Assembly: GCA_040383485.1 (NCBI GenBank)
Contig: JBEIDK010000002.1
Coordinates: forward strand, 1 to 64,000
Source: JBEIDK01 sp040383485
Lineage (GTDB): Bacteria; Bacteroidota; Bacteroidia; UBA4408
DNA length: 64,000 bases
Direction: 5' to 3'
The notes below the pieces were generated by a model, which saw only the letters and a list, made by a program, of their open reading frames with translations, was not told the DNA's origin and did not search any database. Both the position numbers and the translations under genes were made by a program. This document shows positions 39,919 through 48,426 of the stretch, in pieces. Numbering within the stretch: the stretch's first letter is position 1; the number at the start of each line of letters is the position of its first letter.

Positions 39919-40425
39919 ATGCTTTCTAATTTAATTACCTCAAAAACCAGATTACGCTTATTAGTGAAGTTTTTCATTAATACCGCAAATGATGGATATT
40001 TAAGAGGATTAGCAACTGAAATGCACGAAAACACCAATGCCATCCGCAAAGAACTAAACAATTTGTCAGATGCAGGGTTTATCATACGAAAGGAACAAGA
40101 ATCAAAAGTTATTTACAAAGCAAACAAACAACACCCTTTTTTTTCATTATTGCAACAAATTGTGAGAAAACACATTGGGTTAGACGATATTATTGAATCA
40201 ATTGTAGATAGAATTGGTTCAATCAGCCGTGTTTATTTAATTGGTGATTACGCAAAAGGGATCGATTCCGGCCAAATAGAAGTTGTTCTTGAAGGTGACG
40301 TAGTTGATCAATTGTACTTAGCGCAATTGAAACCAAAAATCGAAAAAGAAATCCAAAAAACCATCACGTTTCATATTACTAAGTATTATGAAGGCGACGG
40401 TGTTTTGGTTTTTCAACAAGAATAA
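39919..40425 (+). CDS. ArsR-like winged-helix protein with nucleotidyltransferase-like half
   Basis: A 168-residue protein. Residues 1-75 form a winged helix: LVKFFINTANDGYLRGLATE, then the recognition region NTNAIRKELNNLSDAGFI and the wing RKEQESKVIYKAN. The C-terminal half (RVYLIGDYAKGIDSGQIEVVLEGD) resembles the MNT-like nucleotidyltransferase domains that follow ArsR-type helices in Bacteroidota, but the usual G-S-x(n)-D-x-D active site is altered (GDYAKGIDSGQIEVVL), so catalysis is doubtful. Proteins of this kind are often the first gene of Flavobacterium polysaccharide loci. It has its own promoter and is followed by repeat-rich intergenic DNA. Confidence 0.75.
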   Translation: MLSNLITSKTRLRLLVKFFINTANDGYLRGLATEMHENTNAIRKELNNLSDAGFIIRKEQESKVIYKANKQHPFFSLLQQIVRKHIGLDDIIESIVDRIGSISRVYLIGDYAKGIDSGQIEVVLEGDVVDQLYLAQLKPKIEKEIQKTITFHITKYYEGDGVLVFQQE

Positions 40426-40445
40426 ATAAACCAAATAGGTTTATA

Positions 40446-40684
40446 AATTAAATATAGTTAGCCAAATAATGGGACTGACCAGGCGAAGCCGTGGAGTTAA
40501 TGAGTCAATTAGTCAATGTGCCAATTAGCCGATGAGTCAATTAGTCAATTAGTTAATGTGTCAATTAGCCAATTTGAAGATTTGATATCAAATCCTTAGT
40601 GAAACTCTGTGAAACAAAAAAAGTGATAAGTTTAAACTTTAAACCTGACCCGAGGCGAAGCTAAAAAGTTCGAAGCAAAACCTA
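40446..40684. repeat. Repeat-mosaic intergenic DNA, first block
   Basis: Between the winged-helix gene and the next dehydrogenase there is no gene. 40487-40566 consists of degenerate units of 7-11 bp such as caattagt, caatgtgc and caatgagt. 40595-40620 has gtgaaactctgtgaaac. 40645-40680 has the module seen elsewhere as gaggcgaagc...gcgaagcaaaacc. All these modules recur at 42.0, 43.2-44.0, 56.6-58.1 and 61.5-62.0 kb. Confidence 0.8.
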
Positions 40685-40730
40685 AAACCTGAAACCTGAA
40701 ACCTGAAACTTGAAACCTGAAACTTGAAAC
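40685..40730 (+). repeat. Heptad tandem repeat running into a start codon
   Basis: More than six tandem 7-mers alternate gaaacct and gaaactt. The last ttgaaac supplies the TTG that is the only usable start of the dehydrogenase gene at 40724. Confidence 0.85.
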
Positions 40731-42001
40731 AAAAAACAAACATAATACTATCCGTAACCGGACTTGGCTATGTAGGACTACCCTTAGCACTAGAATTTGC
40801 TAAGAAATACAAAGTCATTGGTTTTGATATCAACGAAGCTCGGATTGCACTGATGAAGCAAGGTATTGATCCTTCTCAAGAATTAGGTTCGGAAGCTTTT
40901 GATAATGCCAATATCACGTTTACTTCGGTAGTTGAACCTTTGACGGAGGCCAATTTTCACATTATTGGGGTTCCAACCGATATTGATAAAAACAAAGTAC
41001 CCAATTTAAAACCGTTAATAAGCGCCTCAAAGAGCATCGGTAAAATACTAAAAAAGGGAGATATCGTTGTATATGAATCAACCGTTTATCCGGGTTGTAC
41101 CGAAGAAGATTGCATACCTGTTTTAGAAAAATATAGTGGATTAATTGCTGGGGTTGATTTTCAATTCGGTTACAGTCCAGAGCGCATTGTGCCTGGCGAT
41201 AAAGTAAAAACGGTTAGTAAAATATTAAAAATTGTTTCTGGAAACAGTGCCGAAGCTTTGGAACACATTTCGGAAGTATACGGCTCTATTATTGAAGCAG
41301 GTTTACACAAAGCACCTTCCATCAAAGTTGCAGAAGCTGCTAAAGTGATTGAAAATACGCAACGCGACATCAATATTTCGTTAATGAATGAATTGGCGAT
41401 TATTTTTGATAAAATGGATATTGATACCCAAGCGGTTTTGGAAGCTGCCGGAACCAAATGGAATTTTCACAAATACCAACCCGGTTTAGTGGGCGGCCAC
41501 TGTATTAGTGTCGATCCGTTTTACTTAATGCACAAAGCGAAAAAATTGGGAATCGACCCGCAAGTCATTGCTGCTGGAAGACGCGTAAATGATTTTATTC
41601 CCACGTTTATTGCTAAAAAAGTCGTTCAAACATTGATCGAGCAAGATAAAAATCCAGGAAAATCCCGCGTGTTGGTGATGGGAGTTACCTTTAAAGAAGA
41701 AGTATCCGACATTCGAAATTCTAAAGTAATCGATTTGATAAAGGAACTAAAAGACTATTCTGTTGCAGTCGATGTCATTGATCCTAATGCAGACCCATTA
41801 GAACTGAAACAACATTATAATATTAATCTTTCACCCAACCCAACAGGGAAATACGACAGTATTGTTGTAGCAGTAGGACATCAAGCGTATCGCAACATGA
41901 CACCATTAGAAATCGAAAAATTATCAAACGGCTCAGTATATCTATTCGACATCAAAGGCGTCCTAAATAAAAAAGACTTCAAAAATTATTGGAGATTGTA
42001 G
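40724..42001 (+). CDS. Nucleotide-sugar 6-dehydrogenase (WbpA/TviB/WecC class)
   Basis: A 425-residue UDP-sugar dehydrogenase, probably acting on a UDP-N-acetylhexosamine to make a uronic acid; the exact substrate is not fixed. The Rossmann loop is TGLGYVGLPLALEFAKKY, followed by IIGVPTDID, ESTVYPGCTEEDCIP, GYSPERIVPGD and the catalytic Cys260 in GLVGGHCISVDPFYL; the C-terminal domain contains VLVMGVTFKEEVSDIRNS. The only start in frame is TTG 40724, directly after a TGA at 40718 and inside a heptad repeat; an original ATG may have become TTG. It differs in class from the dehydrogenase at 34038. Confidence 0.88.
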   Translation: MKQKTNIILSVTGLGYVGLPLALEFAKKYKVIGFDINEARIALMKQGIDPSQELGSEAFDNANITFTSVVEPLTEANFHIIGVPTDIDKNKVPNLKPLISASKSIGKILKKGDIVVYESTVYPGCTEEDCIPVLEKYSGLIAGVDFQFGYSPERIVPGDKVKTVSKILKIVSGNSAEALEHISEVYGSIIEAGLHKAPSIKVAEAAKVIENTQRDINISLMNELAIIFDKMDIDTQAVLEAAGTKWNFHKYQPGLVGGHCISVDPFYLMHKAKKLGIDPQVIAAGRRVNDFIPTFIAKKVVQTLIEQDKNPGKSRVLVMGVTFKEEVSDIRNSKVIDLIKELKDYSVAVDVIDPNADPLELKQHYNINLSPNPTGKYDSIVVAVGHQAYRNMTPLEIEKLSNGSVYLFDIKGVLNKKDFKNYWRL

Positions 42002-42122
42002 GCAATGTGTCAATTAGCCAATTAGCCGATGAGTCAATTTGAAAATTTGTTATTCAATAGTATAAAAAACAAACCACAATAAATAAAAACCTTGGCGCCC
42101 TTGCGTCTTAGCGGCAATACAT
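42002..42122. repeat. Repeat-derived leader before the Wzz-like gene
   Basis: 42003-42042 carries gtcaattagcc-type modules. 42092-42118 carries ccttggcgcccttgcgtc then ttagcggcaa, ending 4 nt before the ATG. A closely similar leader precedes rfbD (58089-58121), and a variant (gtg instead of gcg) occurs at 56750-56791. Confidence 0.75.
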
Positions 42123-43184
42123 ATGGAAACACCAAACGACGAAATTACCCTAAAAGAACTTATCCTTAAAGTTAAAGAGTGGTATACCTTTTTGCTTTCT
42201 CAATGGAAAACAATTGCATTAGCAGGAATCATAGGAGCCCTATTAGGTTTGGGCTATTCTTTTTATAAAAAACCAGTGTATACTGCTACACTTACCTATG
42301 CACTAGAAGACGGAAAGTCAAGTAGTGGTTTAGGAGGAGCATTAGGACTAGCCAGTTCATTTGGATTGGATTTAGGAGGATCTTCAGGTGGAGCCTTTTC
42401 GGGAGCCAATTTAATGGAATTGTTTAAATCTCGTGCTATGGTAGAGCAAACTTTATTAGCGCCAGTAACACAAAACAACAAAACCATTTCCTTAGCCGAA
42501 ATGTACATTCAAGATAAAAAGTGGCGTGAGAAATGGGGAAAAAAGGCAAAGTTGAAGGTTATAAAATTCTTACCAAATACAGATAGAGCCAAATTCACCC
42601 GAGTGCAAGACAGTATTTTTGGTGTGATTTATAACGATTTATCTAAAAACGCTTTAACAGTAGACCAAAAAGATAAAAAAGTAGCCATTGGAACCATCAC
42701 TCTAAAAGGCACTAACGAATACTTTGCACAGCAATTTACGTTAGCATTAACCAAAACGGTTACCGATTTTTACATCGAAACCAAAAGCAAACGTGCCAAA
42801 GAAAACATGGACATTTTAGTACGTCAAACCGATTCCATTCGTGCCGAGTTAAACGGTGCCATAACCGGAGTAGCCGTAGCCAACGACAATACATTCGGAC
42901 TGAATCCTGCGCTAAATGTAAAACGAGTACCATCAGCCAGACGACAAGTAGACGTTCAAGCGAACACCGCCATTTTAACTGAAATCGTAAAACAAGCCGA
43001 ATTAGCTAAAGTAACCCTACGTAAAGAAACCCCATTAATTCAAATCATCGACCAACCCATTTTACCTTTACCAAAAGAAAAATTCGGAAAAGTAAAAGGA
43101 ATCCTTTTAGGCGGCATCTTAGCTGGGTTTTTAACTGTTTTAGGATTGATTGTAAGAAGAATTTTTAAAGAGTTAAGTATTTAA
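42123..43184 (+). CDS. Wzz-like polysaccharide chain-length/co-polymerase protein
   Basis: A 353-residue inner-membrane protein of the Wzz/GNVR superfamily. It has an N-terminal membrane helix (TIALAGIIGALLGLGYSFY, about 38-56), the typical following PVYTATLTYALED, a long periplasmic helical region, and a C-terminal helix (GILLGGILAGFLTVLGLIV). There is no cytoplasmic tyrosine-kinase domain, so it is the O-antigen/short form rather than a Wzc type. A Gly/Ser-rich insert (around 60-95) follows the first helix. It would set chain length for the polymerase at 45879 or couple to the Wza-like exporter. Repeat DNA flanks it on both sides. Confidence 0.87.
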   Translation: METPNDEITLKELILKVKEWYTFLLSQWKTIALAGIIGALLGLGYSFYKKPVYTATLTYALEDGKSSSGLGGALGLASSFGLDLGGSSGGAFSGANLMELFKSRAMVEQTLLAPVTQNNKTISLAEMYIQDKKWREKWGKKAKLKVIKFLPNTDRAKFTRVQDSIFGVIYNDLSKNALTVDQKDKKVAIGTITLKGTNEYFAQQFTLALTKTVTDFYIETKSKRAKENMDILVRQTDSIRAELNGAITGVAVANDNTFGLNPALNVKRVPSARRQVDVQANTAILTEIVKQAELAKVTLRKETPLIQIIDQPILPLPKEKFGKVKGILLGGILAGFLTVLGLIVRRIFKELSI

Positions 43185-44081
43185 TGTGCCAATTAGTCAA
43201 TTTGCCAATTAGACAATGTACCAATTTGACTCGAGGCACAGCCGAACACAACAAACCTGAAACTTGAAACTTTACCCAAGGACCCAACTGGTTAAGTATA
43301 TAAAATTATACAAGATATATAAAGGACTTTTTACAGATATAAGCATAAAAACTATACGAAAAAACAATATGTTTGTGTTTTAAAACATAAAATGACACAA
43401 AGAATTTCTTATTTAACACAATTACAGCAATGGATTGACAGACCGCAGCACAGCGCCTTTATTATATTACCTTATATGACTTATATGTTAAAAATTAGTC
43501 AATGAGTCAATTAGACAATGTGCCAATTTGAAAATTCGTCATTCAATAGTATAAAAGGAATTGTTACCTTCGAGAACCTCAGTCAACAGCGAGAGCCTCA
43601 GTCAAAAGACAATTAGACTTGTACTCACTTATATTTCTTAAATGAACTTAAACTAAGCGCAGCGCCTTTCTTACAATTAACTTATATGACTTATATGTTA
43701 AAAATTAGCCAATGAGTCAATTAGACAATATGACAATTAGCCGATTAGTCAATGTGCCGATTAGGAAATGTGACAATTTAAAGATTCAGTATTCATCAGT
43801 ATTAATGCAATTGTTGACTTCGAGTGCCTCAGTCAACAAAGAGTGCCTCAGTCAAAAGACAATTAGACTTATACTCACTTATATGCCTTATATGGTTTAA
43901 AATTAGCCGATGAGTCAATTAGACAATATGACAATTTGCCAATTAGGAAATGTGCCAATTTGACTCGAGGCACAGCCGAACACAACAAACCTGAAACTTG
44001 AAACTTGCAACTTTACCCAAGGCAAAGCCAAACAGTGCGAAGCAAAACCTGAAACCCGAAACCTTAAACAAAAAAACTAAA
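43185..44081. repeat. 897-bp repeat mosaic with 209-bp tandem units
   Basis: No gene is supported here. The block cagcgccttt at 43451 recurs at 43660, a 209-bp period, carrying with it cttatatgacttatatg, the caatgagtcaattag module, and a twice-repeated cctcagtcaa core (43577-43604, 43827-43855). A third, shorter copy starts near 43878. About 50 bp at 43221-43271 recur exactly at 43955-44005. The 40 bp at 43681-43720 are identical to 61754-61793. The heptad gaaacct/gaaactt appears at 43256-43270, 43989-44005 and 44045-44066. Confidence 0.88.
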
Positions 44082-44498
44082 ATGAAAAAAGCCATCATAG
44101 TCTCTGGATATTTCAACCCCATCCACAAAGGCCATGTTGAATATTTCAACAATGCCAAAGCGTTGGGCGATTACCTTATTGTAATTGTCAATAACGACAA
44201 ACAACGCGCCTTGAAAGGCAGTAAAGAATTCCAACTAGAAGACGAACGTGTGTTTATCGTGTCCAATATCAAAAGCGTAGACCAGGTATTTCTTTCCATT
44301 GATGAAGACCGTACCGTTTGTACAACTATACAACACATCCACGAACAATTGCACAAAGACTACCAGCTGGCTTTTGCCAATGGTGGCGACCAAAACAATA
44401 ACTCCATACCCGAAGCTCCGATTTGTGAAAAATTAGGTATTGCATTATTAGATGGTTTGGGGGATAAAATTCAATCGTCGAGTTGGTTGTTGAAATAA
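44082..44498 (+). CDS. Cytidylyltransferase-like nucleotidyltransferase
   Basis: A 138-residue protein of the HxGH nucleotidyltransferase family. The signature is VSGYFNPIHKGHVEYFNNA at residues 6-24, with H-K-G-H. Members at this length activate small phosphorylated compounds, such as glycerol-3-phosphate to CDP-glycerol, or ADP-heptose-type sugars, and are common in polysaccharide loci. The usual late ISST-type motif is replaced by QSSSWLLK at the C-terminus. ATG 44082 is preferred over a longer frame starting in the heptad repeat at 43998. No matching transferase for an activated polyol phosphate is seen nearby, so the product is unknown. Confidence 0.8.
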   Translation: MKKAIIVSGYFNPIHKGHVEYFNNAKALGDYLIVIVNNDKQRALKGSKEFQLEDERVFIVSNIKSVDQVFLSIDEDRTVCTTIQHIHEQLHKDYQLAFANGGDQNNNSIPEAPICEKLGIALLDGLGDKIQSSSWLLK

Positions 44499-44580
44499 TA
44501 TAAATATAATTGGAAATATCAGTTGGATCTCAATTGGTTTTTGATTTTAATATAAAGTGTAAATTTATTAATAAAATAGT

Positions 44581-45180
44581 ATGTTAAGATATTATAAAAT
44601 ATATGGATTATATGGATTGATTAGACTGTTTAGGGATAAATTCTTCACGTATTTTTACTATCCAAATGCTAGAATAATCAGACTGCCTTTTTACATAAGA
44701 GGAAAAAAAGGTATAAGAGGGGCCAAATATCTTACAACTGGAATAAATTTAAGAATTGATATTATTTCAAGAAAAAATTTCACTCCAACATTACAAATTG
44801 GAGACAATGTACAATTTAATGATTATGTTCATATAGCAGTAGCTAAAGGAGTTTTTATAGGAGATAATACATTAATTGCTTCAAAAGTTTTTATTTCTGA
44901 CCACAATCACGGAAATTATGCTAACGAAAATCAATCAAACCCGAATACTCCTCCAATTGAGAGAGAGTTGTTTTCTAAAGAAGTACATATTGGAAATAAT
45001 GTTTGGATAGGTGAATTTGTATCTGTTTTACCTGGTGTTACAATTGGCGAAGGTTCAATAATTGGTTCAACCAGTGTAGTATCTAAAGATATTCCAGCGT
45101 TTTGTATTGCAGTTGGATCTCCAGCTAAAGTGATTAAAACGTATGACAAGGATACGAATAAATGGGTTAATGAAATTTAA
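44581..45180 (+). CDS. Hexapeptide-repeat O-acetyltransferase
   Basis: A 199-residue acyltransferase with a left-handed beta-helix: repeated hexapeptides from [15 protein letters not shown] to [18 protein letters not shown]. The active-site histidine region is [10 protein letters not shown], and the C-terminal substrate loop is [17 protein letters not shown]. It is of the WcaF/NodL/maltose-acetyltransferase type and probably O-acetylates the glycan using acetyl-CoA. It begins the compact run of genes that continues to 55477 with small gaps or overlaps. Confidence 0.85.
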   Translation: MLRYYKIYGLYGLIRLFRDKFFTYFYYPNARIIRLPFYIRGKKGIRGAKYLTTGINLRIDIISRKNFTPTLQIGDNVQFNDYVHIAVAKGVFIGDNTLIASKVFISDHNHGNYANENQSNPNTPPIERELFSKEVHIGNNVWIGEFVSVLPGVTIGEGSIIGSTSVVSKDIPAFCIAVGSPAKVIKTYDKDTNKWVNEI

Positions 45181-45186
45181 TAAATT

Positions 45187-45882
45187 ATGTTTATAATTGC
45201 CTCAATTTCATACGCAATATCCATTTTTATTGATGTGTTTGCGTATCATTTAAAATTGAATATACACGATAACAATAATGTTAGATATTTATTTTCATTA
45301 ATCAACATATTTCAATTTTCAGCACGGGCTTTTGTGTTAATTTTTATTCCGATAATGGCATATTATACAGAGACTGTCAAGGATAAAAATATCGTTTGGG
45401 AAATAACTTTATTATCACATTTATTTGTGGTTGTATTTTTATTACCTTTATATTCAAATAAATTTTCACAGGGATTTTCCATAAATATAATTAAAATTTT
45501 AAATATTATTTTCGGAAAATCAAAAAAAATTAGCTTTGAAAAACTTGAGCAAATAAAACCTAGAGAAACAAATACAATTAATAAATCAAAATTTAATAAG
45601 TTTTATTTTGTTTCATTTACTTTTATTTCTGGATTTATGTTTTCTTACAGTATAACTTTTTTATATTATTTGAGTTTTTCTTATCCACAAAAGGCTTTAA
45701 CATTAACTTCTTATAGTCAAATTTTGAATATGATTGGGGTTTTATTACTTGTATTACTAATTGATCCAAGAATTATGAGTTCAATAGATAAAGGCGAAGG
45801 CTCGGAAGAAATTAAATTATTAACTACAAGTAGAATATTAGTACACATAACTTTAGTAATAACCTTGTTATTAATAAAATGA
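45187..45882 (+). CDS. Amj-like lipid flippase family membrane protein
   Basis: A 231-residue protein with about six hydrophobic segments. It resembles the Amj (YdaH, DUF2837) family known as alternative lipid II flippases. The N-terminal half has FQFSARAFVLIFIPIMAYY where Amj proteins have their LISR-type helix, and the C-terminal half has IGVLLLVLLIDPRIMSS then a D-K-G-E-G loop and a TSRILVH helix, matching the family pattern. No Wzx is encoded in the window, and this gene sits where wzx normally would, directly before the polymerase (4-nt ATGA overlap). I infer it flips the undecaprenyl-linked repeat unit. The family call is from memory of the pattern and moderately sure. Confidence 0.62.
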   Translation: MFIIASISYAISIFIDVFAYHLKLNIHDNNNVRYLFSLINIFQFSARAFVLIFIPIMAYYTETVKDKNIVWEITLLSHLFVVVFLLPLYSNKFSQGFSINIIKILNIIFGKSKKISFEKLEQIKPRETNTINKSKFNKFYFVSFTFISGFMFSYSITFLYYLSFSYPQKALTLTSYSQILNMIGVLLLVLLIDPRIMSSIDKGEGSEEIKLLTTSRILVHITLVITLLLIK

Positions 45883-46889
45883 TAGTAACTATAATATTAA
45901 TATCAATCTTGTTTTTTAATTATTATTTACTGTGCCAAAATCACATTAAAATTCATAATAAATTAATATATGTGATTTTTTTTATTTTCTTATCAGTTTT
46001 TTTAAGAACCATTATACCTACAGAGATAAACAAGGATTACGTAGGTTACTTTGAGCTATATAATTTTGAAAATCCAGAAAATTTAGTCTCTTTTTTAATA
46101 TCGGAACCTTATTTATACCTAATGTATAATTTTTTTGAATTATTTACATCAAATAAACGGATTAACATTGAATGTATTTATTGGTTTAATTTACTAATTA
46201 GTCTTTATTTTTATATTTGGTTAGCCTTTAGAAAAGATATTGAACTTTGGAAAAAAGTTGTAATTTTTGTATTTTATTATTTTCTAACAAGTTATGTTGT
46301 ATTAAGAAATGCTCCAGTTTATTTTATTTACTCGTATTTTTTTTATTACGGTTTCAGGTCTTTAAAATATAATAAAATAATTTTCACCCCATTAATGCAT
46401 ATAAGCTCAGTGCCACTATTGTTATTAATATTCTATAAAAGTAAAAGATATTACAAATATTTATTTTCAGCTTTAGTAATTGTTATACCGATTTTAATAA
46501 CTATAGTTTTACCTATTATTGAAAGCGTTGAAGAGATAAAATCCTCTTTAGATAAAGCAGACGCTTATGCAGAAGGGATGACTGAAGTTGGAGTTTTTCA
46601 TAAAATATATTTTTGCTTCATTTCTGTGATATTTATAGTTGGTTGGATTAATTATAAAGAGAAAGTATTACATCCATTAATTATAACAACATTTCTTATA
46701 TACTATATCTCATTTTTTATTAATCCTGTAATTGGATTTAGGTTTTCTCCATATGTTATTTTTGCAATATTATTGAATAATTTTAAAGGCAATTACAATT
46801 TTCCAGCAATAACAAAGGTTTTAAATTTAATCATTATCCTATTATTGCCTTATTTCATTTTTACTTTTATCGACACTCATCATCTATGA
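45879..46889 (+). CDS. EpsG-like O-antigen polymerase (Wzy role)
   Basis: A 336-residue very hydrophobic protein with about ten membrane segments. It has EpsG-family traits: an early periplasmic INKDYVGYFELY, then the conserved VVLRNAPVYFIYSYFFYYG and HISSVPLLLLIFYKS segment. As the only polymerase-like protein of the cluster it most likely joins repeat units (Wzy function). Such proteins show little overall conservation, so the call rests on topology and position. It overlaps the preceding gene and the next gene by 4 nt each (ATGA), indicating translational coupling. The DNA here is visibly more AT-rich than the flanks. Confidence 0.72.
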   Translation: MIVTIILISILFFNYYLLCQNHIKIHNKLIYVIFFIFLSVFLRTIIPTEINKDYVGYFELYNFENPENLVSFLISEPYLYLMYNFFELFTSNKRINIECIYWFNLLISLYFYIWLAFRKDIELWKKVVIFVFYYFLTSYVVLRNAPVYFIYSYFFYYGFRSLKYNKIIFTPLMHISSVPLLLLIFYKSKRYYKYLFSALVIVIPILITIVLPIIESVEEIKSSLDKADAYAEGMTEVGVFHKIYFCFISVIFIVGWINYKEKVLHPLIITTFLIYYISFFINPVIGFRFSPYVIFAILLNNFKGNYNFPAITKVLNLIIILLLPYFIFTFIDTHHL

Positions 46890-47812
46890 ATTTTTTAGTA
46901 ATTCTCGCTTCATTTAATGGGATAAAGTATATTGAGGAACAAATCTCTTCAATTCTAACTCAAGAAGATGTAAATATAACTTTATTGGTGTTTGATGACG
47001 GCAGTAATGACGGCACAATTGATTTGTTGTTTTCAAAGTTTTCTTTAAGCACCACTAATGTTAAGATTATACAAAATAGTATTCCAACAGGAAGTGCGGC
47101 AAATAATTTTTTACAGGCAATAAAAACGATTGATGATGAAATAATTGGCGCACATGATTATATTGCCCTTTCAGATCAAGATGACATTTGGTTACCTAAT
47201 AAACTAAGAGAGGCGGGTAAAACATTGAAAAACGAAAAGTCTGATTTGTATATGTCAAATTTGATACTTTGGAACGAAAGTTCAAATACCACATCAATTA
47301 TAAAAAAATCTTTTAAACAAAAAAAATACGATTATTTGTTTGAAGGAGGAAGTGCGGGTTGTACATATGTAATGTCAAAACAGTTAATTTATGTTATTAA
47401 AAACACAGTTAATAAAGTAGAATATAAAAATTGGAACTTTTTTTCTCACGATTGGTTTATTTATTTTGTTGCTAGAATAAATGGCTTAAATGTTTTTATT
47501 GATGATAGGGCTTTTATGCAATATAGGATTCATCAGACAAATGTACATGGTCAATTAAATACATTTTCTTTTTATGCAATAAAAGAAAGATTAAAATTAA
47601 TAATGAATGGCTGGTTTTATTATCAAGCAAAAGGTTTTGAGACTTTATTGCCAAATCATTCAACGGAAGCAAAAATATATAGATTATATACAAAAAACTA
47701 TTTTACTAGAATGTATGTAATATTTAGATTTAATTTTAGTTTAATGAGGAGCAATAAAAAAGTGTTACAATTTTTTGTGCTTAGTATGTTGCCAATTAGA
47801 AATAAAAAATAG
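46886..47812 (+). CDS. Family 2 glycosyltransferase
   Basis: A 308-residue GT-A enzyme. The N-terminal NFLVILASFNGIKYIEEQIS and VFDDGSNDGTIDLL bind the nucleotide sugar, and ALSDQDDIWLPNKL carries the metal-binding D-x-D-like site and the S-D-Q-D-D motif common in rhamnosyl- and related transferases. FSHDWFIYFVARING and MQYRIHQTNVHG complete the acceptor part. It is the only clear glycosyltransferase in the window, so others needed for the repeat unit must lie beyond 64 kb or elsewhere. The S-D-Q-D-D subtype together with the rml genes makes a rhamnosyltransferase plausible but unproven. Confidence 0.88.
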   Translation: MNFLVILASFNGIKYIEEQISSILTQEDVNITLLVFDDGSNDGTIDLLFSKFSLSTTNVKIIQNSIPTGSAANNFLQAIKTIDDEIIGAHDYIALSDQDDIWLPNKLREAGKTLKNEKSDLYMSNLILWNESSNTTSIIKKSFKQKKYDYLFEGGSAGCTYVMSKQLIYVIKNTVNKVEYKNWNFFSHDWFIYFVARINGLNVFIDDRAFMQYRIHQTNVHGQLNTFSFYAIKERLKLIMNGWFYYQAKGFETLLPNHSTEAKIYRLYTKNYFTRMYVIFRFNFSLMRSNKKVLQFFVLSMLPIRNKK

Positions 47813-47814
47813 AA

Positions 47815-48420
47815 ATGTATAAAAAATATATAAAAAGTATATTTGATTTTAGTATCGCTTTTGTAGTTTTCTTTTTTTTGTTACCTGTATTCGTGATTGT
47901 GCTTGTTGGTTTGTATGTAGCTAATCAAGGCAAACCTTTCTTTTTTCAAATACGTCCAGGTAAAAATGAAAAAACATTCAAAATTATTAAGTTCAAAACG
48001 ATGAATGATAATAAGAATAGTGATGGAATTTTACTTTCTGACGCGCAACGTTTAACAAAAATTGGTAACTTTGTAAGGAAAACATCAATAGACGAATTAC
48101 CTCAATTAATAAATGTATTGAAAGGAGAAATGAGCTTAATAGGCCCAAGACCTTTATTGCCGGAATATTTGACTTTATATAATGAAACTCAAAAGAGAAG
48201 GCATGAGGTTAAACCTGGAATTACAGGTTGGGCGCAAGTAAACGGTCGTAATGCAATTAGTTGGGAACAAAAATTTGAATTTGATGTTTGGTATGTAAAT
48301 CATGTTTCTTTTTTACTCGATTGTAAAATTGTATATTTAACAATAAATAAAGTTTTTAAACGGGAAGGTATAACTTCAGAAAATTCAGTTTCAGCAGAAG
48401 CTTTTAAAGGAAGAAATTAA
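47815..48420 (+). CDS. PglC-like undecaprenyl-phosphate phosphosugar transferase
   Basis: A 201-residue monotopic phosphoglycosyl transferase, the small PglC form. It has one N-terminal re-entrant hydrophobic helix (FSIAFVVFFFLLPVFVIVLV), then FFQIRPGKNEKTFKIIKFKT, the catalytic Asp-Glu in SIDELPQLINVLKGEMS, LIGPRPLLPEY and PGITGWAQVNGRN. It transfers a sugar-1-phosphate from UDP-sugar to undecaprenyl phosphate and so starts each repeat unit. The next gene is PglD-like, as in bacillosamine loci, so a 4-amino-4,6-dideoxy-HexNAc is the likely first sugar. Confidence 0.9.
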   Translation: MYKKYIKSIFDFSIAFVVFFFLLPVFVIVLVGLYVANQGKPFFFQIRPGKNEKTFKIIKFKTMNDNKNSDGILLSDAQRLTKIGNFVRKTSIDELPQLINVLKGEMSLIGPRPLLPEYLTLYNETQKRRHEVKPGITGWAQVNGRNAISWEQKFEFDVWYVNHVSFLLDCKIVYLTINKVFKREGITSENSVSAEAFKGRN

Positions 48421-48426
48421 TAATAT

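Noticed and set aside
40487..40566. Possible CRISPR-like array of short repeats
   Set aside because: Units are 7-11 bp, degenerate and directly adjacent, without unique spacers of constant length; no cas genes are present.
43392..43505. A 37-codon frame starting ATGACACAAAGAATT in the 43.2-44.1 kb gap
   Set aside because: Its second half is read from the intergenic repeat module (cttatatgacttatatg), there is no promoter, and no family is recognisable.
43712..43900. A 62-codon frame within the same gap
   Set aside because: Translated entirely from the intergenic repeat modules; low-complexity product.
43998..44081. N-terminal extension of the cytidylyltransferase-like gene from 43998
   Set aside because: The extra 28 codons are translated from repeat DNA and precede the conserved start of the family fold; ATG 44082 is better.
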